Positions 54,481 through 63,456 of a stretch of 64,000 nucleotides of DNA are shown in pieces (position 1 is the stretch's first letter; every line of letters starts with the position of its first letter). The notes under the pieces are model-generated. The model searched no databases, was not told the origin of the DNA, and was given only the letters and a program-made list of their open reading frames with translations. Source of the stretch: Cryptosporangium minutisporangium. Lineage in GTDB: Bacteria; Actinomycetota; Actinomycetes; Mycobacteriales; Cryptosporangiaceae. The stretch covers positions 217,417-281,416 of the forward strand of contig NZ_BAAAYN010000011.1 in the NCBI RefSeq assembly GCF_039536245.1, written 5' to 3'. The position numbers were made by a program, and so were the translations under genes.

Positions 54481-54591
54481 CATCACCGGCCACGAGTCCT
54501 CGATCGTGACGAGTTCGTGGTCCTTCGCCAGGAAGTCCCGGACGGCGTCTACGCACTCGTTGGTGTCGTCCGCCGCGAACGCGATCCGCAT
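54175..54591 (-). CDS. RpiB/LacAB-family sugar-phosphate isomerase-like protein
   Basis: This 138-residue protein resembles ribose-5-phosphate isomerase B: VLMCWTGTGTAIAANKVPGA corresponds to the CGTG...AANK active-site loop with its Cys, and DANVVALSLKRL to the C-terminal region. The N-terminal AADDTNECVD lacks the His found in E. coli RpiB at that place, so the substrate may differ. It overlaps the tail of the convergent EamA frame by 306 bp. Confidence 0.82.
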   Translation of the reverse strand: MRIAFAADDTNECVDAVRDFLAKDHELVTIEDSWPVMSRRVAEAVVAGHADYGVLMCWTGTGTAIAANKVPGARAATVADAWTARGARLWNDANVVALSLKRLAPDVAVECVTAFLSEPEPDPDEAANIALLHDLPDA

Positions 54592-55077
54592 GATCTGAGA
54601 CTAGTTCGGGCCAGTCGTCGACGCCGCCGCCGATCACGGATTTCCGGGAAGCCCAGCGCTGGCCCGCGGACGCAGCCCCACCAGCTGCGCCACGTTCGCA
54701 CCACCGAACGCCACCCACGGATCGCCGTGACCCGCGCGAGCCGCCTTTCGGGAAGTCCGCCGCGCTGCTCCGCCTCCGCGCTGCGCGGCGTGGGTGCCGT
54801 AGGCGTGGCGGGGCCCCCGATGCGTGCCTCCGGCAACAGCCCTCCCCCGCGTGGCACGCTGGGGCACCGCCCCGACGGCTGTTCAGCACGGCAGTGGGAC
54901 CCGTAGGCAGGTCGTCCAGCAGGAAGAGTGTGGGTGCATTCGCCTGACCCCGGCCGCCCCTGCCAGCCGCGAGCCGGCAGAACCGCAGTCACCTCGGCGG
55001 CGACCCGGCAGGGCGCGTGTGAACGTCCTCCCAGGCGAAGGTGAGCGCGGCGGGGGGCGGACTTCCCGGAAATCTGC
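54592..55077. other. 486-bp gap without a convincing gene; possible small inverted-repeat element
   Basis: Open frames here lack family features and start sites. GATTTCCGGGAAG near 54639-54651 recurs inverted as CTTCCCGGAAATC near 55062-55074, and a related TTTCGGGAAGTCCGCC lies near 54746-54761. This may be a decayed short mobile element or coincidental repeats. Confidence 0.4.
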
Positions 55078-56094
55078 TCAGCCCAGGTCGTCCAGCGCCT
55101 TCTGGGCGCCACGGTGCAGCTTCACCGGCTCGGTGCTCCGTGCGGACTCGAGCGTGATGTCCTCGGCGGCCTTGTTCGCCGCCACCAACGCGGGCAGCTT
55201 GTCGAACAGTGCCTTCGTGAGCACGCACGCCAGGTTCGCGTCGAGCGTCTCCTCGACCAGCAGCAGGTTCGGCACCGCGATCGTCGGCACCGCAGCGGGC
55301 GTCCGGTACGTGGCGGCCGGGATCGACGCCTGCTCGTACTCCGGGCTGATCTTCCGCATCGCCGGCAGCAGCGGGGTGATGTCCACGAACGTGACCCGGT
55401 CCCGCGCGGTCGTGAACAGGTCGGTGACGCCGGGCGTCGGGAGCCCACCTGACCACACCATCGCGTCGATCGTCCCGCTCTTCATCGCGTCGACGGTCTT
55501 GGCGAGGTCCAGCCGCTGCGCCCGGACGTCCTTCGCCGGGTCGAGGCCCGCGGACTCCAGCAGCCGGTTGGCGATCACCTCGGTGCCGGATTTCGGCGAG
55601 CCGGTCGAGACTCGCTTCCCTCGGAGGTCCTCGACCCGGGAGATGCCGGTGCCGGTTCGGGCGATGACCTGGGTGTAGTTGGTGTGGATGCGGGCCAGCG
55701 CGCGGATCGGCTGGGGTCCGCTGTCGAAGGCGCCCTCGCCGGCGACCGCATCGGCGGCGCTGTCGGCGAGCGAGAACGCGACCTGGTAGTCACCGCGGAC
55801 CAGCTGCTGGATGTTCTGCACCGACGCTCCGGTCTCCGCGGCGGTGGCCTTCACCCGGCCCCCGGTCGCGGACGCGATCTGCGCGGCGTACGCGTTGCCG
55901 AGCGCGAAGTACACGCCGGTCGCGTTCCCGGTGGCGATGCTGATCCGGGTGTCCTTCTCGACCTCACACGTCACCGGGGCGTCCGCGTCGTCGGTCGTCG
56001 CCTCGTCCCGCCGCCCGCCGCAACCGGCCAAACTCGCCGCGCCGACGCTGAGCGCCACCGCGCTCCCGACCAGCCGAATCCATCGTCGCTTCAT
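55078..56094 (-). CDS. TAXI-family TRAP transporter substrate-binding lipoprotein
   Basis: This 338-residue lipoprotein (lipobox LAGC) belongs to the TAXI family of TRAP solute receptors, with ISIATGNATGVYFALGNAYA, ETGASVQNIQQLVRGDYQVA and LRGKRVSTGSPKSGTEVIA. It would hand its solute to the fused permease encoded just upstream. ATG 56094 overlaps the permease stop as ATGA. Substrate unknown; glutamate or related acids are known for a few relatives. Confidence 0.93.
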   Translation of the reverse strand: MKRRWIRLVGSAVALSVGAASLAGCGGRRDEATTDDADAPVTCEVEKDTRISIATGNATGVYFALGNAYAAQIASATGGRVKATAAETGASVQNIQQLVRGDYQVAFSLADSAADAVAGEGAFDSGPQPIRALARIHTNYTQVIARTGTGISRVEDLRGKRVSTGSPKSGTEVIANRLLESAGLDPAKDVRAQRLDLAKTVDAMKSGTIDAMVWSGGLPTPGVTDLFTTARDRVTFVDITPLLPAMRKISPEYEQASIPAATYRTPAAVPTIAVPNLLLVEETLDANLACVLTKALFDKLPALVAANKAAEDITLESARSTEPVKLHRGAQKALDDLG

Positions 56095-58316
56095 GCCACG
56101 CCTCCTGGTCTGCGCCCGTCGTCCGACCCGTCGTCCCCCGACTCTGCCGACGCCGCCCCGGACGACGCCGCACTCTGCGCCGCCCCGCTGGACCCGCCAG
56201 GCGCGGGAGCCGCCGCACGCTCCACGGCGTCCCCCGACCTCACGGCCGACGCCTCCGCCGCCACCGCGTCACCCGCCACCGCGTCCCCCGCCGGCACCTC
56301 GCCCCCCGCCGCAGCGCCCGTGCCCACGGACGCGCGCGGAACAGCGTCCGCCGAACTGGGAGCAGAAGCACGACGGCGGGTCACCAGCGCCGCAGCCACC
56401 GCCGCGGCGAGCAGTACCGAGCCGACTGCGACCGGCACCGGTCGCAGGTAGAGCAGCAGCAGCGCGGCGAGCCCGGCGAGCCCTCGGCCGACCCGGCCCA
56501 CCGGGCCGACGCCCAGCACCCACCCGCCGGTCGCCGCCGCCAGCGCGGTGACACCGAGCGCCGCGACCGCGGTCGCGACCACGACCGAGAGCGTGCCGCC
56601 CAGGCCGAGCAGCCCCTCGCCCGCGTCGGTCAGCACGAACGCGAGCGGCACCAGGAACGCCGGCAGCGCGTACTTCAGCGCCTGCCACATCGTTGGGATG
56701 GCCGACCCGCCGGTCACCGCGCTGGCGCCCACCGCAGCCAGCGCGGTCGGCGGCGTCACCTCGGAGAGCACCGAGTAGTAGAAGACGAACATCGCCGCGG
56801 CCGCGGCCGGGACGCCCAGCTCCAGCAGCGCCGGTCCGATCACGACCCAGCCGATGATGAACGATGCGGTGACCGGCACCGCCAGCCCCAACAGTGCCAG
56901 CGCGACCGCCGCCAGCACGGCGGTGAGCGCGAGCGTCGCGACGGGGTCGTCCACGATCGACCGTGCCCCGTCCACCAGGAGGGACGCGGTCTGCGCCGCG
57001 AGACCGGTCTTCGTCATCGTCGCGGTGATGATCCCGGCGGCGGCGCAGACCACGGTCACCGTGAGCACGCCCCGGCCGCCCTCGGCGAAGGCGGCGGACA
57101 GCCGCCGCGGCGTCAGGGCCGCCGACCGGTCGAGGAAGGACAGGCCGAACGCCACGGCGGTCGCGATCAGCACCGCCTCGGTCACCGGCCGGCCCAGGAA
57201 CAGCAACAGCAGGATGACGAAGAGCGACGCGAAGTGATACCCGAACCGGGCCAGCAGGCGCCACGGCGATCGGGCGGCCAGCTCCACCGCGCGGACGCCG
57301 AACCGGCGGGCGTCGATCTCGACCGCGAGCAGGATCCCCAGGTAGTAGAGGAGGGTCGGCACCGTGGCCCAACCCAGCACCGCCAGGTACGAGACGTCGA
57401 GGTACTCGGCGATGATGAACGCGGCCGCGCCGAGCGTCGGCGGGGAGAGGATCGCGCCGACCCCGGCCGCCGCGAGCATGCCGCCGGCGTGCTCCGCCGG
57501 ATAGCCGGCCCGCCGCAGGATCGGCCAGGTGACCGCGCCGACGCTCACCGCGGTCGCGGTGCCGCTCCCGGAGACCGTGCCGAGCAGGAACCCCGCCGCC
57601 ACCGCGGTACGCCCGGCCGCACTGCGCGAACGGCGGAACGCGGCCACCGACAGGTCGACGAAGAACCGCCCCGCGCCGGAGTGGCTGAGCACCGCCCCGT
57701 ACAGCGTGAACAGCACGATGTAGGTGGCGGCGACGTCCAGCGGGGTGCCGTAGAAGCCGCTGCCGGAGTTGTAGAGCGCGTCGATGATCTGGTCGGCGTC
57801 GAGCCCCGCGTGGGCGATCGACCACGACTGCGGCAGGTATCCCCCGTAGTAGCAGTACCCCAGCGCCAGCAGGCAGACGGCGGGCAACACCCATCCGGTC
57901 GTCCGCCGGCAGGCTTCGAGCAGCAGCACGAGCAGGACGCTGCCGGCAGCGACGTCGAGCGGATCGAGCAGGCCCTGGCGGTCGAGGAACGCGTCGTAGC
58001 CGACCAGGACCGGGTAGGCCCCGACGACGAGCGCGGTCGCGGCCAGTACCCAGTCCGGAACGGACGGACGGTCCCCGGTGGCTCGGGCACGGCTGCGGTA
58101 CGAGAGGAACACCAGCGGCAGCACGGCCGCGAGGAAGAGGATCAAGTAGAACTGGCCACCCTGCGGGAGCGGCCGGAGCGCCTGGTAGACCGCGAACAGC
58201 GTGACGGCAGCACTGGCGGCCGACACCGCGAGGCCGAGCCGTCCAGCCAGACGCCGCGCCGGTTGCTCCTCGTCGCGCACGACGAGCTCCGGCGCCGCGG
58301 TCGGAGGGGCGGCCAT
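56091..58316 (-). CDS. TRAP transporter fused permease (small plus large membrane subunits)
   Basis: This 741-residue protein fuses the 4-helix and 12-helix TRAP subunits, the form that partners TAXI receptors. Core stretches are GSGSGTATAVSVGAVTWPIL, GGMLAAAGVGAILSPPTLGA and LSEVTPPTALAAVGASAVTG. The last 95 residues form an acidic, Ala/Ser-rich tail probably in the cytoplasm, unusual for the family. ATG 58316 begins just after an AGGG-like site. Confidence 0.92.
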   Translation of the reverse strand: MAAPPTAAPELVVRDEEQPARRLAGRLGLAVSAASAAVTLFAVYQALRPLPQGGQFYLILFLAAVLPLVFLSYRSRARATGDRPSVPDWVLAATALVVGAYPVLVGYDAFLDRQGLLDPLDVAAGSVLLVLLLEACRRTTGWVLPAVCLLALGYCYYGGYLPQSWSIAHAGLDADQIIDALYNSGSGFYGTPLDVAATYIVLFTLYGAVLSHSGAGRFFVDLSVAAFRRSRSAAGRTAVAAGFLLGTVSGSGTATAVSVGAVTWPILRRAGYPAEHAGGMLAAAGVGAILSPPTLGAAAFIIAEYLDVSYLAVLGWATVPTLLYYLGILLAVEIDARRFGVRAVELAARSPWRLLARFGYHFASLFVILLLLFLGRPVTEAVLIATAVAFGLSFLDRSAALTPRRLSAAFAEGGRGVLTVTVVCAAAGIITATMTKTGLAAQTASLLVDGARSIVDDPVATLALTAVLAAVALALLGLAVPVTASFIIGWVVIGPALLELGVPAAAAAMFVFYYSVLSEVTPPTALAAVGASAVTGGSAIPTMWQALKYALPAFLVPLAFVLTDAGEGLLGLGGTLSVVVATAVAALGVTALAAATGGWVLGVGPVGRVGRGLAGLAALLLLYLRPVPVAVGSVLLAAAVAAALVTRRRASAPSSADAVPRASVGTGAAAGGEVPAGDAVAGDAVAAEASAVRSGDAVERAAAPAPGGSSGAAQSAASSGAASAESGDDGSDDGRRPGGVA

Positions 58317-58383
58317 GCCGGGACCCTACCAACTACGGACATCTACGCGGATGTCTTGTTTCGACGGTAGTTGCTCGGAAAAG

Positions 58384-58418
58384 CGCTACCCCGCCGACCG
58401 GTCGACGGCGGGGTAGCG
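58384..58418 (-). terminator. Terminator after the RND exporter gene
   Basis: A 13-bp perfect stem (58384-58396 with 58406-58418) with a 9-base loop lies 7 bp beyond the RND stop. Confidence 0.85.
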
Positions 58419-58424
58419 GCGCCC

Positions 58425-61400
58425 TCAGGAGTGCGCGGGCTCCGGCTCCCGCGCGGCGGCGGCCTCCGCCTTCCGACGACGCTTCTCGGCCTTCCGGTCC
58501 TTACGGCCTTCGACGAGCGTGTAGAGGGCCGGCACCAGCACCAGCGTCAGCAGCGTCGAGCTGATCAGACCACCGATGACGACGACCGCCAGCGGCTGCG
58601 AGATGAAGCCGCCCTCGCCGGTGAGGCCGAGGGCCATCGGGATCAGGGCGAAGATCGTCGCGGCAGCGGTCATCAGGATCGGGCGCAGACGGTGCCGCCC
58701 ACCCTCGACGACCGCCTCGACGACCGGCATGCCGTCGCGCCGGTACTGGTTGACCAGGTCCATCAGGACGATCGCGTTGGTGACCACGATGCCGACCAGC
58801 ATCAGCATGCCGATCAGCGCCGGGACGCCCAGCGCGGTGTCGCTGACCAGCAGCAGGAGCAGCGCACCGGTCGCCGCGAACGGGATCGACACCAGCAGGA
58901 TCAGCGGCTGGATCAGGCTGCGGAACGTCGCCACCATGACGATGAAGACGATCGCGATCGCCGCCAGCACTGCGAGCCCGAGCTGCTGGAACGCTTCGGC
59001 CTGGTCCTCCGACGCGCCGCCGAGCGTGTAACTCGCGCCCGCCGGGAGGTCCAGCGCGTCCAGCTTCTTCTGCAGGTCCGCGGTGATCGTCCCGAGGTTG
59101 TCGCCGCTCGGCGTCCCGCTGACCGTCGCGCTGCGGGCGCCGTCGATCCGGGTGATCTCGACCGGCCCCGGCTCGGTCCGGACGTCCGCGACCGTGCTCA
59201 GCCGGACGGCCCCCGCTGCGGTCGGGATCTGGATCGCCCGTACCGCCTCGACGGTGGCCGGCGGCGCCGCGGCGAGCACCGTGATCGGCTGCTCGACGCC
59301 CTCGATCACGACCTGACCCGCCGGCGTGCCGCGGAACGCCGCCGCGACGATCTGGCCGAGCGTGCCCTCGGTGAGCCCGTACCGCGCCGCGACCTGGTCC
59401 TTGAGCGACACGTCGACCCGCGGCGTGCTCTCCGCGAGGTCGCTGCTGACGTCGTCCAGCCCGTCGACGGACTCCATCGCCTTCGTGACGGCCTCGGTGG
59501 CCGTCCGCAGCGCCGCCTCGTCCGCCGCCTGGACGACGACCTGCTGCTCGCTGCCGCCGACGCCGGACTGTGCGCTGCCGACCTCGATCTCACCGGCGTC
59601 GGACAGCGCGTTCAGCTTCTCCTCGATCTCCTCCTGGACCTCTGCGGTGTCCTCGTCCTCGTTCACGGTGAGCTGGTAGCTCGCCTGGTTACCCGAGCCG
59701 CCGACCCCCGGGAACGCACCGCCGCCGATCGTCACCTGGTAGGACTCCAGGTCGCCGTCGGCGCGGAAGTCCGCGAGCACCGCCTCGACCTTCTTCGCAG
59801 CGGCGTCGGTGGTGGTCAGGCCGGTGCCCACCGGCATCGTCTGGGTGAGGCTGAGCGTGTTCTGCCCCGACTGGTCGAGGAAGTTCGTCTTGAGGAACGG
59901 CACCATGCCGAGCGTCGCGATCAGCACGACGATCGCGATCGCGATCGTCGTCCAGCGACGTCGGACCGCGAAGCCGATGACCGGCACGTAGATCCGCTGC
60001 AGCAGCCCGCGGCGTTCCTTCTCCTCGGCCGCTGCGCGGACCGCCTCAGCGTCCGACGTGTTGGCCGGCTGCCGCAGGAACCAGTAGGCGAGCACGGGGA
60101 CGATCGTCAGCGCGACGACGAGCGAGGCCAGCAGCGCGACGGTCACGGTGATCGCGAACGGCCGGAACAGTTCGCCGACCAAGCCGCCGACGAGCGCGAT
60201 CGGCAGGAACACCGCGACCGTGGTCAGCGTCGACGCGGTGACCGCGCCGGCCACCTCGCGGACGCCGTTGAAGATCGCGGTGACCTTCTCCTCGCCGTAG
60301 CCCAGGTGCCGTTTGATGTTCTCCAGGACCACGATCGAGTCGTCGACGACCCGGCCGATCGCGATCGTCAGCGCGCCCAACGTCAGGACGTTGAGCGAGA
60401 GGCCGTCGGCCCACATCACGATCAGCGCGATCAGCACCGAGAGCGGGATCGAGACCGCGGTCACCAGCGTCGACCGAACCGACAGCAGGAACACCAGGAT
60501 GACGATGACGGCCATCACCAGGCCGAGGCCGCCCTCGGTCGCCAGGCTGCTGATCGACTTCTCGATGAACGGCGCCTGGTCGAAGACGATCGTCAGCTCG
60601 GCGCCGTCACCGAGCGCCTCGGTCCAGTCGTCGAGCTGGTCGCTGATCGCGTGCGAGATGTCGACGGCGTTGCCGTCCGGCGTCATCGTCACGCTGATGC
60701 CGAGGCTCTCCTTGCCGTTCGTCCGGGTCAGCGACGTCGCGGGGGTCTCGACCGACTCGACGGACGCGATGTCACCCAGCTTGACCGATGCGGCCGGCGT
60801 CGTCCCGGAGCCCGCGTCGGTCCCGGTGCCCGAGCCCGAGGTAGGCGTGAGATAGAGATTCTCGAGGTCGTCCAGCGACGAGTAGGCGCCGCCGACCTGA
60901 ACCGTCAGTGCCTGGGTGCCCGAAGCGACCGATCCGGCCGGGACCGCGGTGCCACCGCCGCTGATCGCGGCGCTGATCGCCTGCGGCGTCAGCCCGGCGG
61001 CGGCCAGCTTCGTCAGGTCGGGGCGGATCACGACGGTCTTGTCCGGTGCGCCGGTCAACGACGCCTCACGGACGCCGTCGATGCCGTTGAGCTCCGGCAG
61101 CACGGTCTTCTGCAGCTTCTGCGCCAACGCTGCGGTGTCGCCGCCGGACGCCGAGAGCACAACCGCGGGCAGCAGGTCGTCGGTGCCCCCGGAGAGGATC
61201 GACGGATCGACGTCGGCCGGCAGCTGGGCCCGGTCGAGCGCCTGCTGGAGCTTGTTGACGGTCGCCCCGATATCGGTGCCGTACTCCAGCTCCACCTGGA
61301 CGGTGGCGAAGCCCTCCAGCGAGTTCGACGTGGTCCCGGTGACTCCCGCGACGCCGCGTACGGCGTCCTCGATCGGCTCGGTGACCTGGCTCTCGACGAC

Positions 61401-61574
61401 GTCCGGGGAGGCACCGCTGTACTGCGCGGTGATGAACGCCGCGGGGATCTCCAAGGAGGGCAGCAGCTGCTGCTTGAGCGCCGGGATCGCGATCAGCCCG
61501 AACGCGGTGACCGCGATCGTGATCAACGCGATGAGAGCCCGGTTGGCGAGGCTGAACCTGGCCAGGAAGGACAT
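58425..61574 (-). CDS. RND-family exporter (AcrB/HAE1-like)
   Basis: This 1049-residue RND pump has twelve expected helices and two large outside loops. Motifs: FSLANRALIALITIAVTAFG at the start, GTTSNSLEGFATVQVELEYG, GRVVDDSIVVLENIKRHLGY in the helix 4 region and MLVGIVVTNAIVLMDLVNQY in the helix 10-11 region. ATG 61574 has GGAGAAG upstream. No periplasmic adaptor or outer-membrane gene is adjacent, as expected for an actinobacterium. Adjacent exporter and TetR genes suggest drug or lipid export. Confidence 0.93.
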   Translation of the reverse strand: MSFLARFSLANRALIALITIAVTAFGLIAIPALKQQLLPSLEIPAAFITAQYSGASPDVVESQVTEPIEDAVRGVAGVTGTTSNSLEGFATVQVELEYGTDIGATVNKLQQALDRAQLPADVDPSILSGGTDDLLPAVVLSASGGDTAALAQKLQKTVLPELNGIDGVREASLTGAPDKTVVIRPDLTKLAAAGLTPQAISAAISGGGTAVPAGSVASGTQALTVQVGGAYSSLDDLENLYLTPTSGSGTGTDAGSGTTPAASVKLGDIASVESVETPATSLTRTNGKESLGISVTMTPDGNAVDISHAISDQLDDWTEALGDGAELTIVFDQAPFIEKSISSLATEGGLGLVMAVIVILVFLLSVRSTLVTAVSIPLSVLIALIVMWADGLSLNVLTLGALTIAIGRVVDDSIVVLENIKRHLGYGEEKVTAIFNGVREVAGAVTASTLTTVAVFLPIALVGGLVGELFRPFAITVTVALLASLVVALTIVPVLAYWFLRQPANTSDAEAVRAAAEEKERRGLLQRIYVPVIGFAVRRRWTTIAIAIVVLIATLGMVPFLKTNFLDQSGQNTLSLTQTMPVGTGLTTTDAAAKKVEAVLADFRADGDLESYQVTIGGGAFPGVGGSGNQASYQLTVNEDEDTAEVQEEIEEKLNALSDAGEIEVGSAQSGVGGSEQQVVVQAADEAALRTATEAVTKAMESVDGLDDVSSDLAESTPRVDVSLKDQVAARYGLTEGTLGQIVAAAFRGTPAGQVVIEGVEQPITVLAAAPPATVEAVRAIQIPTAAGAVRLSTVADVRTEPGPVEITRIDGARSATVSGTPSGDNLGTITADLQKKLDALDLPAGASYTLGGASEDQAEAFQQLGLAVLAAIAIVFIVMVATFRSLIQPLILLVSIPFAATGALLLLLVSDTALGVPALIGMLMLVGIVVTNAIVLMDLVNQYRRDGMPVVEAVVEGGRHRLRPILMTAAATIFALIPMALGLTGEGGFISQPLAVVVIGGLISSTLLTLVLVPALYTLVEGRKDRKAEKRRRKAEAAAAREPEPAHS

Positions 61575-61699
61575 GGCGGTGCTTCTCCGATCGGCACACG
61601 ACAAATGGGATCCCGGACGCGCCGGGCCTTGCTCCGGCGGTCGGAGTCTGCTTCCGCCCTGCAATGGACGTCAGCAGGCCCCGGCCGGTAGTCAGCCAC

Positions 61700-61717
61700 A
61701 GCCCGCGGAGGCGGGCT
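61700..61717 (-). terminator. Small hairpin after the DHA2 exporter gene
   Basis: AGCCCGC, loop GGAG, GCGGGCT at 61700-61717, about 50 bp past the stop of the minus-strand exporter. Confidence 0.45.
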
Positions 61718-61768
61718 ACGCGGCGTGGCCGGAGCGCCCGGCCTGTGGCTCGGACGCTCCGGACCGGG

Positions 61769-63382
61769 TCAGTGCCCGGCGCCGACGCCGGCCTGTTCCC
61801 GTGCGAGGCGCTCGTCGCCGCTGAGCGTCGCCAGCGGCTTCTCCTTGACGAACACTACGGCGAGTAGCGCCAACGCCGCGATCGGCGCGCCGACGAGGAA
61901 GATGTCGGCGGTCGCCTCCCCGTAGACGTCCTGGATCACGGTCAACACCGCGGGCGGCAGCGTCGTGAGGTCCGGGACCTCGGCGGCCCCGTCGCCGCCG
62001 GACGCCGCCGGGCCGAGCTTCTCGGCCGACAGCGTGCTCACGCGGTTGGCGAGCACCGCCCCGAGCGCGCTGACGCCGATCGCACCCCCGAGGCTGCGGA
62101 AGAACGTCAGGACCGACGTGGTGGCCCCGAGGTCGCGGGCCGGAACGTCGTTCTGCGCGGCCAGGACGAGGTTCTGCATCAGGAGACCGACACCGACGCC
62201 GAGCACGAACATGTAGACCGAGAGCAGCAGCACGCTGGTGTCCGCCCCGATCGTGCCGAGCAGGCCCATGCCGGCCACCATCACGACGCCGCCGATCAGC
62301 AGGTAGATCTTCCACTTGCCGTACTTCGTGATCAGGCCGCCCGCGATCGTCGACGACCCGAGCAGACCGAAGATCAGCGGCAGGCTCATCAGGCCCGCGA
62401 CGGTCGGCGACTTACCGAGCGAGATCTGGAAGTACTGGGAGAGGAACACGGTCCCGCCGAACATCGCTACGCCGACCAGCGCGCTCGCGACCGTGGTGAG
62501 CGTGACCGTCCGGTTGCGGAACACGCCGAGCGGAATGATCGGCTCGGGCACCCGGGACTCGACCAGCACGAACAGGGCGAGCAGTACGAGCGCCAGCGCG
62601 ACCAGCCCGGCGGTCCACGCGGAGGCCCACGCGAACTTGTCACCGGCCAGCGTCGACCAGACCAGCAGCGTCGAGACGCCGGCGGTGATCAGGAACGCGC
62701 CGAGGTAGTCGATCTTCACGTCTTTCTTGACCACCGGCAGGTCGAGCGTCCGCTGCAGCAGCACGATGGCGATCGCGGCGAAGGGCACCCCGATCAGGAA
62801 GCACCAGCGCCAGCCCAGCCAGGACGTGTCGACCAGGAGACCGCCGATCAGCGGTCCGGCGATCGTGCCGACGCCGAACACCGCGCCGAAGATCCCGGAG
62901 TAGCGGCCCAGCTCCCGCGGCGGGATCATCGCGGCCATCACGATCAAGGCGAGCGCGGTGACGCCACCGGCGCCGATGCCCTGGATCACCCGGCTGAAGA
63001 TCAGCACCTCGACGTTGGGCGTCAGGCCCGCGACCAGCGAGCCGACCACGAACATCACCAGCGACAGCTGCATGAGCAGCTTCTTGCTGTAGAGGTCGGC
63101 GAGCTTGCCCCAGAGCGGCACGGTGGCGGTCATCGCCAGCAGCTCGGTGGTGACGATCCAGGTGTAGACGGACTGACTGCCGTCCAGGTCGGCGATGATC
63201 CGCGGGAGCGCGTTCGAGACGACCGTCGACGCGAGGATCGAGACGAACAGGCCCATCATCAGGCCGGACAGGGCCTGCAGGATCCCGCGCCGGGACATGC
63301 GTTCGGTTCCGGCGGCTAACTCCGGGGCGTCCGGCGGTGGGGTGACGGGGTCAGCGTGCCCTTGCGGGCTGGTGGTGGTCAC
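61769..63382 (-). CDS. DHA2-family multidrug exporter
   Basis: This 537-residue EmrB/QacA-type antiporter has about 14 helices: LASTVVSNALPRIIADLDG, WGKLADLYSKKLLMQ, GVTALALIVMAAMIPPREL and AGPLIGGLLVDTSWLGWRW. It is paralogous to the exporter at 16069-17868 but lacks the long basic tail. It starts at GTG 63382. A TetR gene follows upstream on the same strand and likely represses it. Confidence 0.93.
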   Translation of the reverse strand: MTTTSPQGHADPVTPPPDAPELAAGTERMSRRGILQALSGLMMGLFVSILASTVVSNALPRIIADLDGSQSVYTWIVTTELLAMTATVPLWGKLADLYSKKLLMQLSLVMFVVGSLVAGLTPNVEVLIFSRVIQGIGAGGVTALALIVMAAMIPPRELGRYSGIFGAVFGVGTIAGPLIGGLLVDTSWLGWRWCFLIGVPFAAIAIVLLQRTLDLPVVKKDVKIDYLGAFLITAGVSTLLVWSTLAGDKFAWASAWTAGLVALALVLLALFVLVESRVPEPIIPLGVFRNRTVTLTTVASALVGVAMFGGTVFLSQYFQISLGKSPTVAGLMSLPLIFGLLGSSTIAGGLITKYGKWKIYLLIGGVVMVAGMGLLGTIGADTSVLLLSVYMFVLGVGVGLLMQNLVLAAQNDVPARDLGATTSVLTFFRSLGGAIGVSALGAVLANRVSTLSAEKLGPAASGGDGAAEVPDLTTLPPAVLTVIQDVYGEATADIFLVGAPIAALALLAVVFVKEKPLATLSGDERLAREQAGVGAGH

Positions 63383-63456
63383 GCGTTTCTCTCTCGTCCG
63401 GTGGGTGGCTCGCGGCCACGTCGGGCTCTGGTGGGGCGGGAAGTGGGCCGGGCCGG

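Noticed and set aside
54549-55112. Minus-strand gene in the gap before the TAXI gene
   Set aside because: Arg-rich sequence without motifs, overlapping both neighbours and lacking a ribosome-binding site.
58371-61691. Very long plus-strand open frame opposite the RND gene
   Set aside because: It is the antisense shadow of a clear RND pump, with Arg/Asp/Gln-rich composition and no domain.
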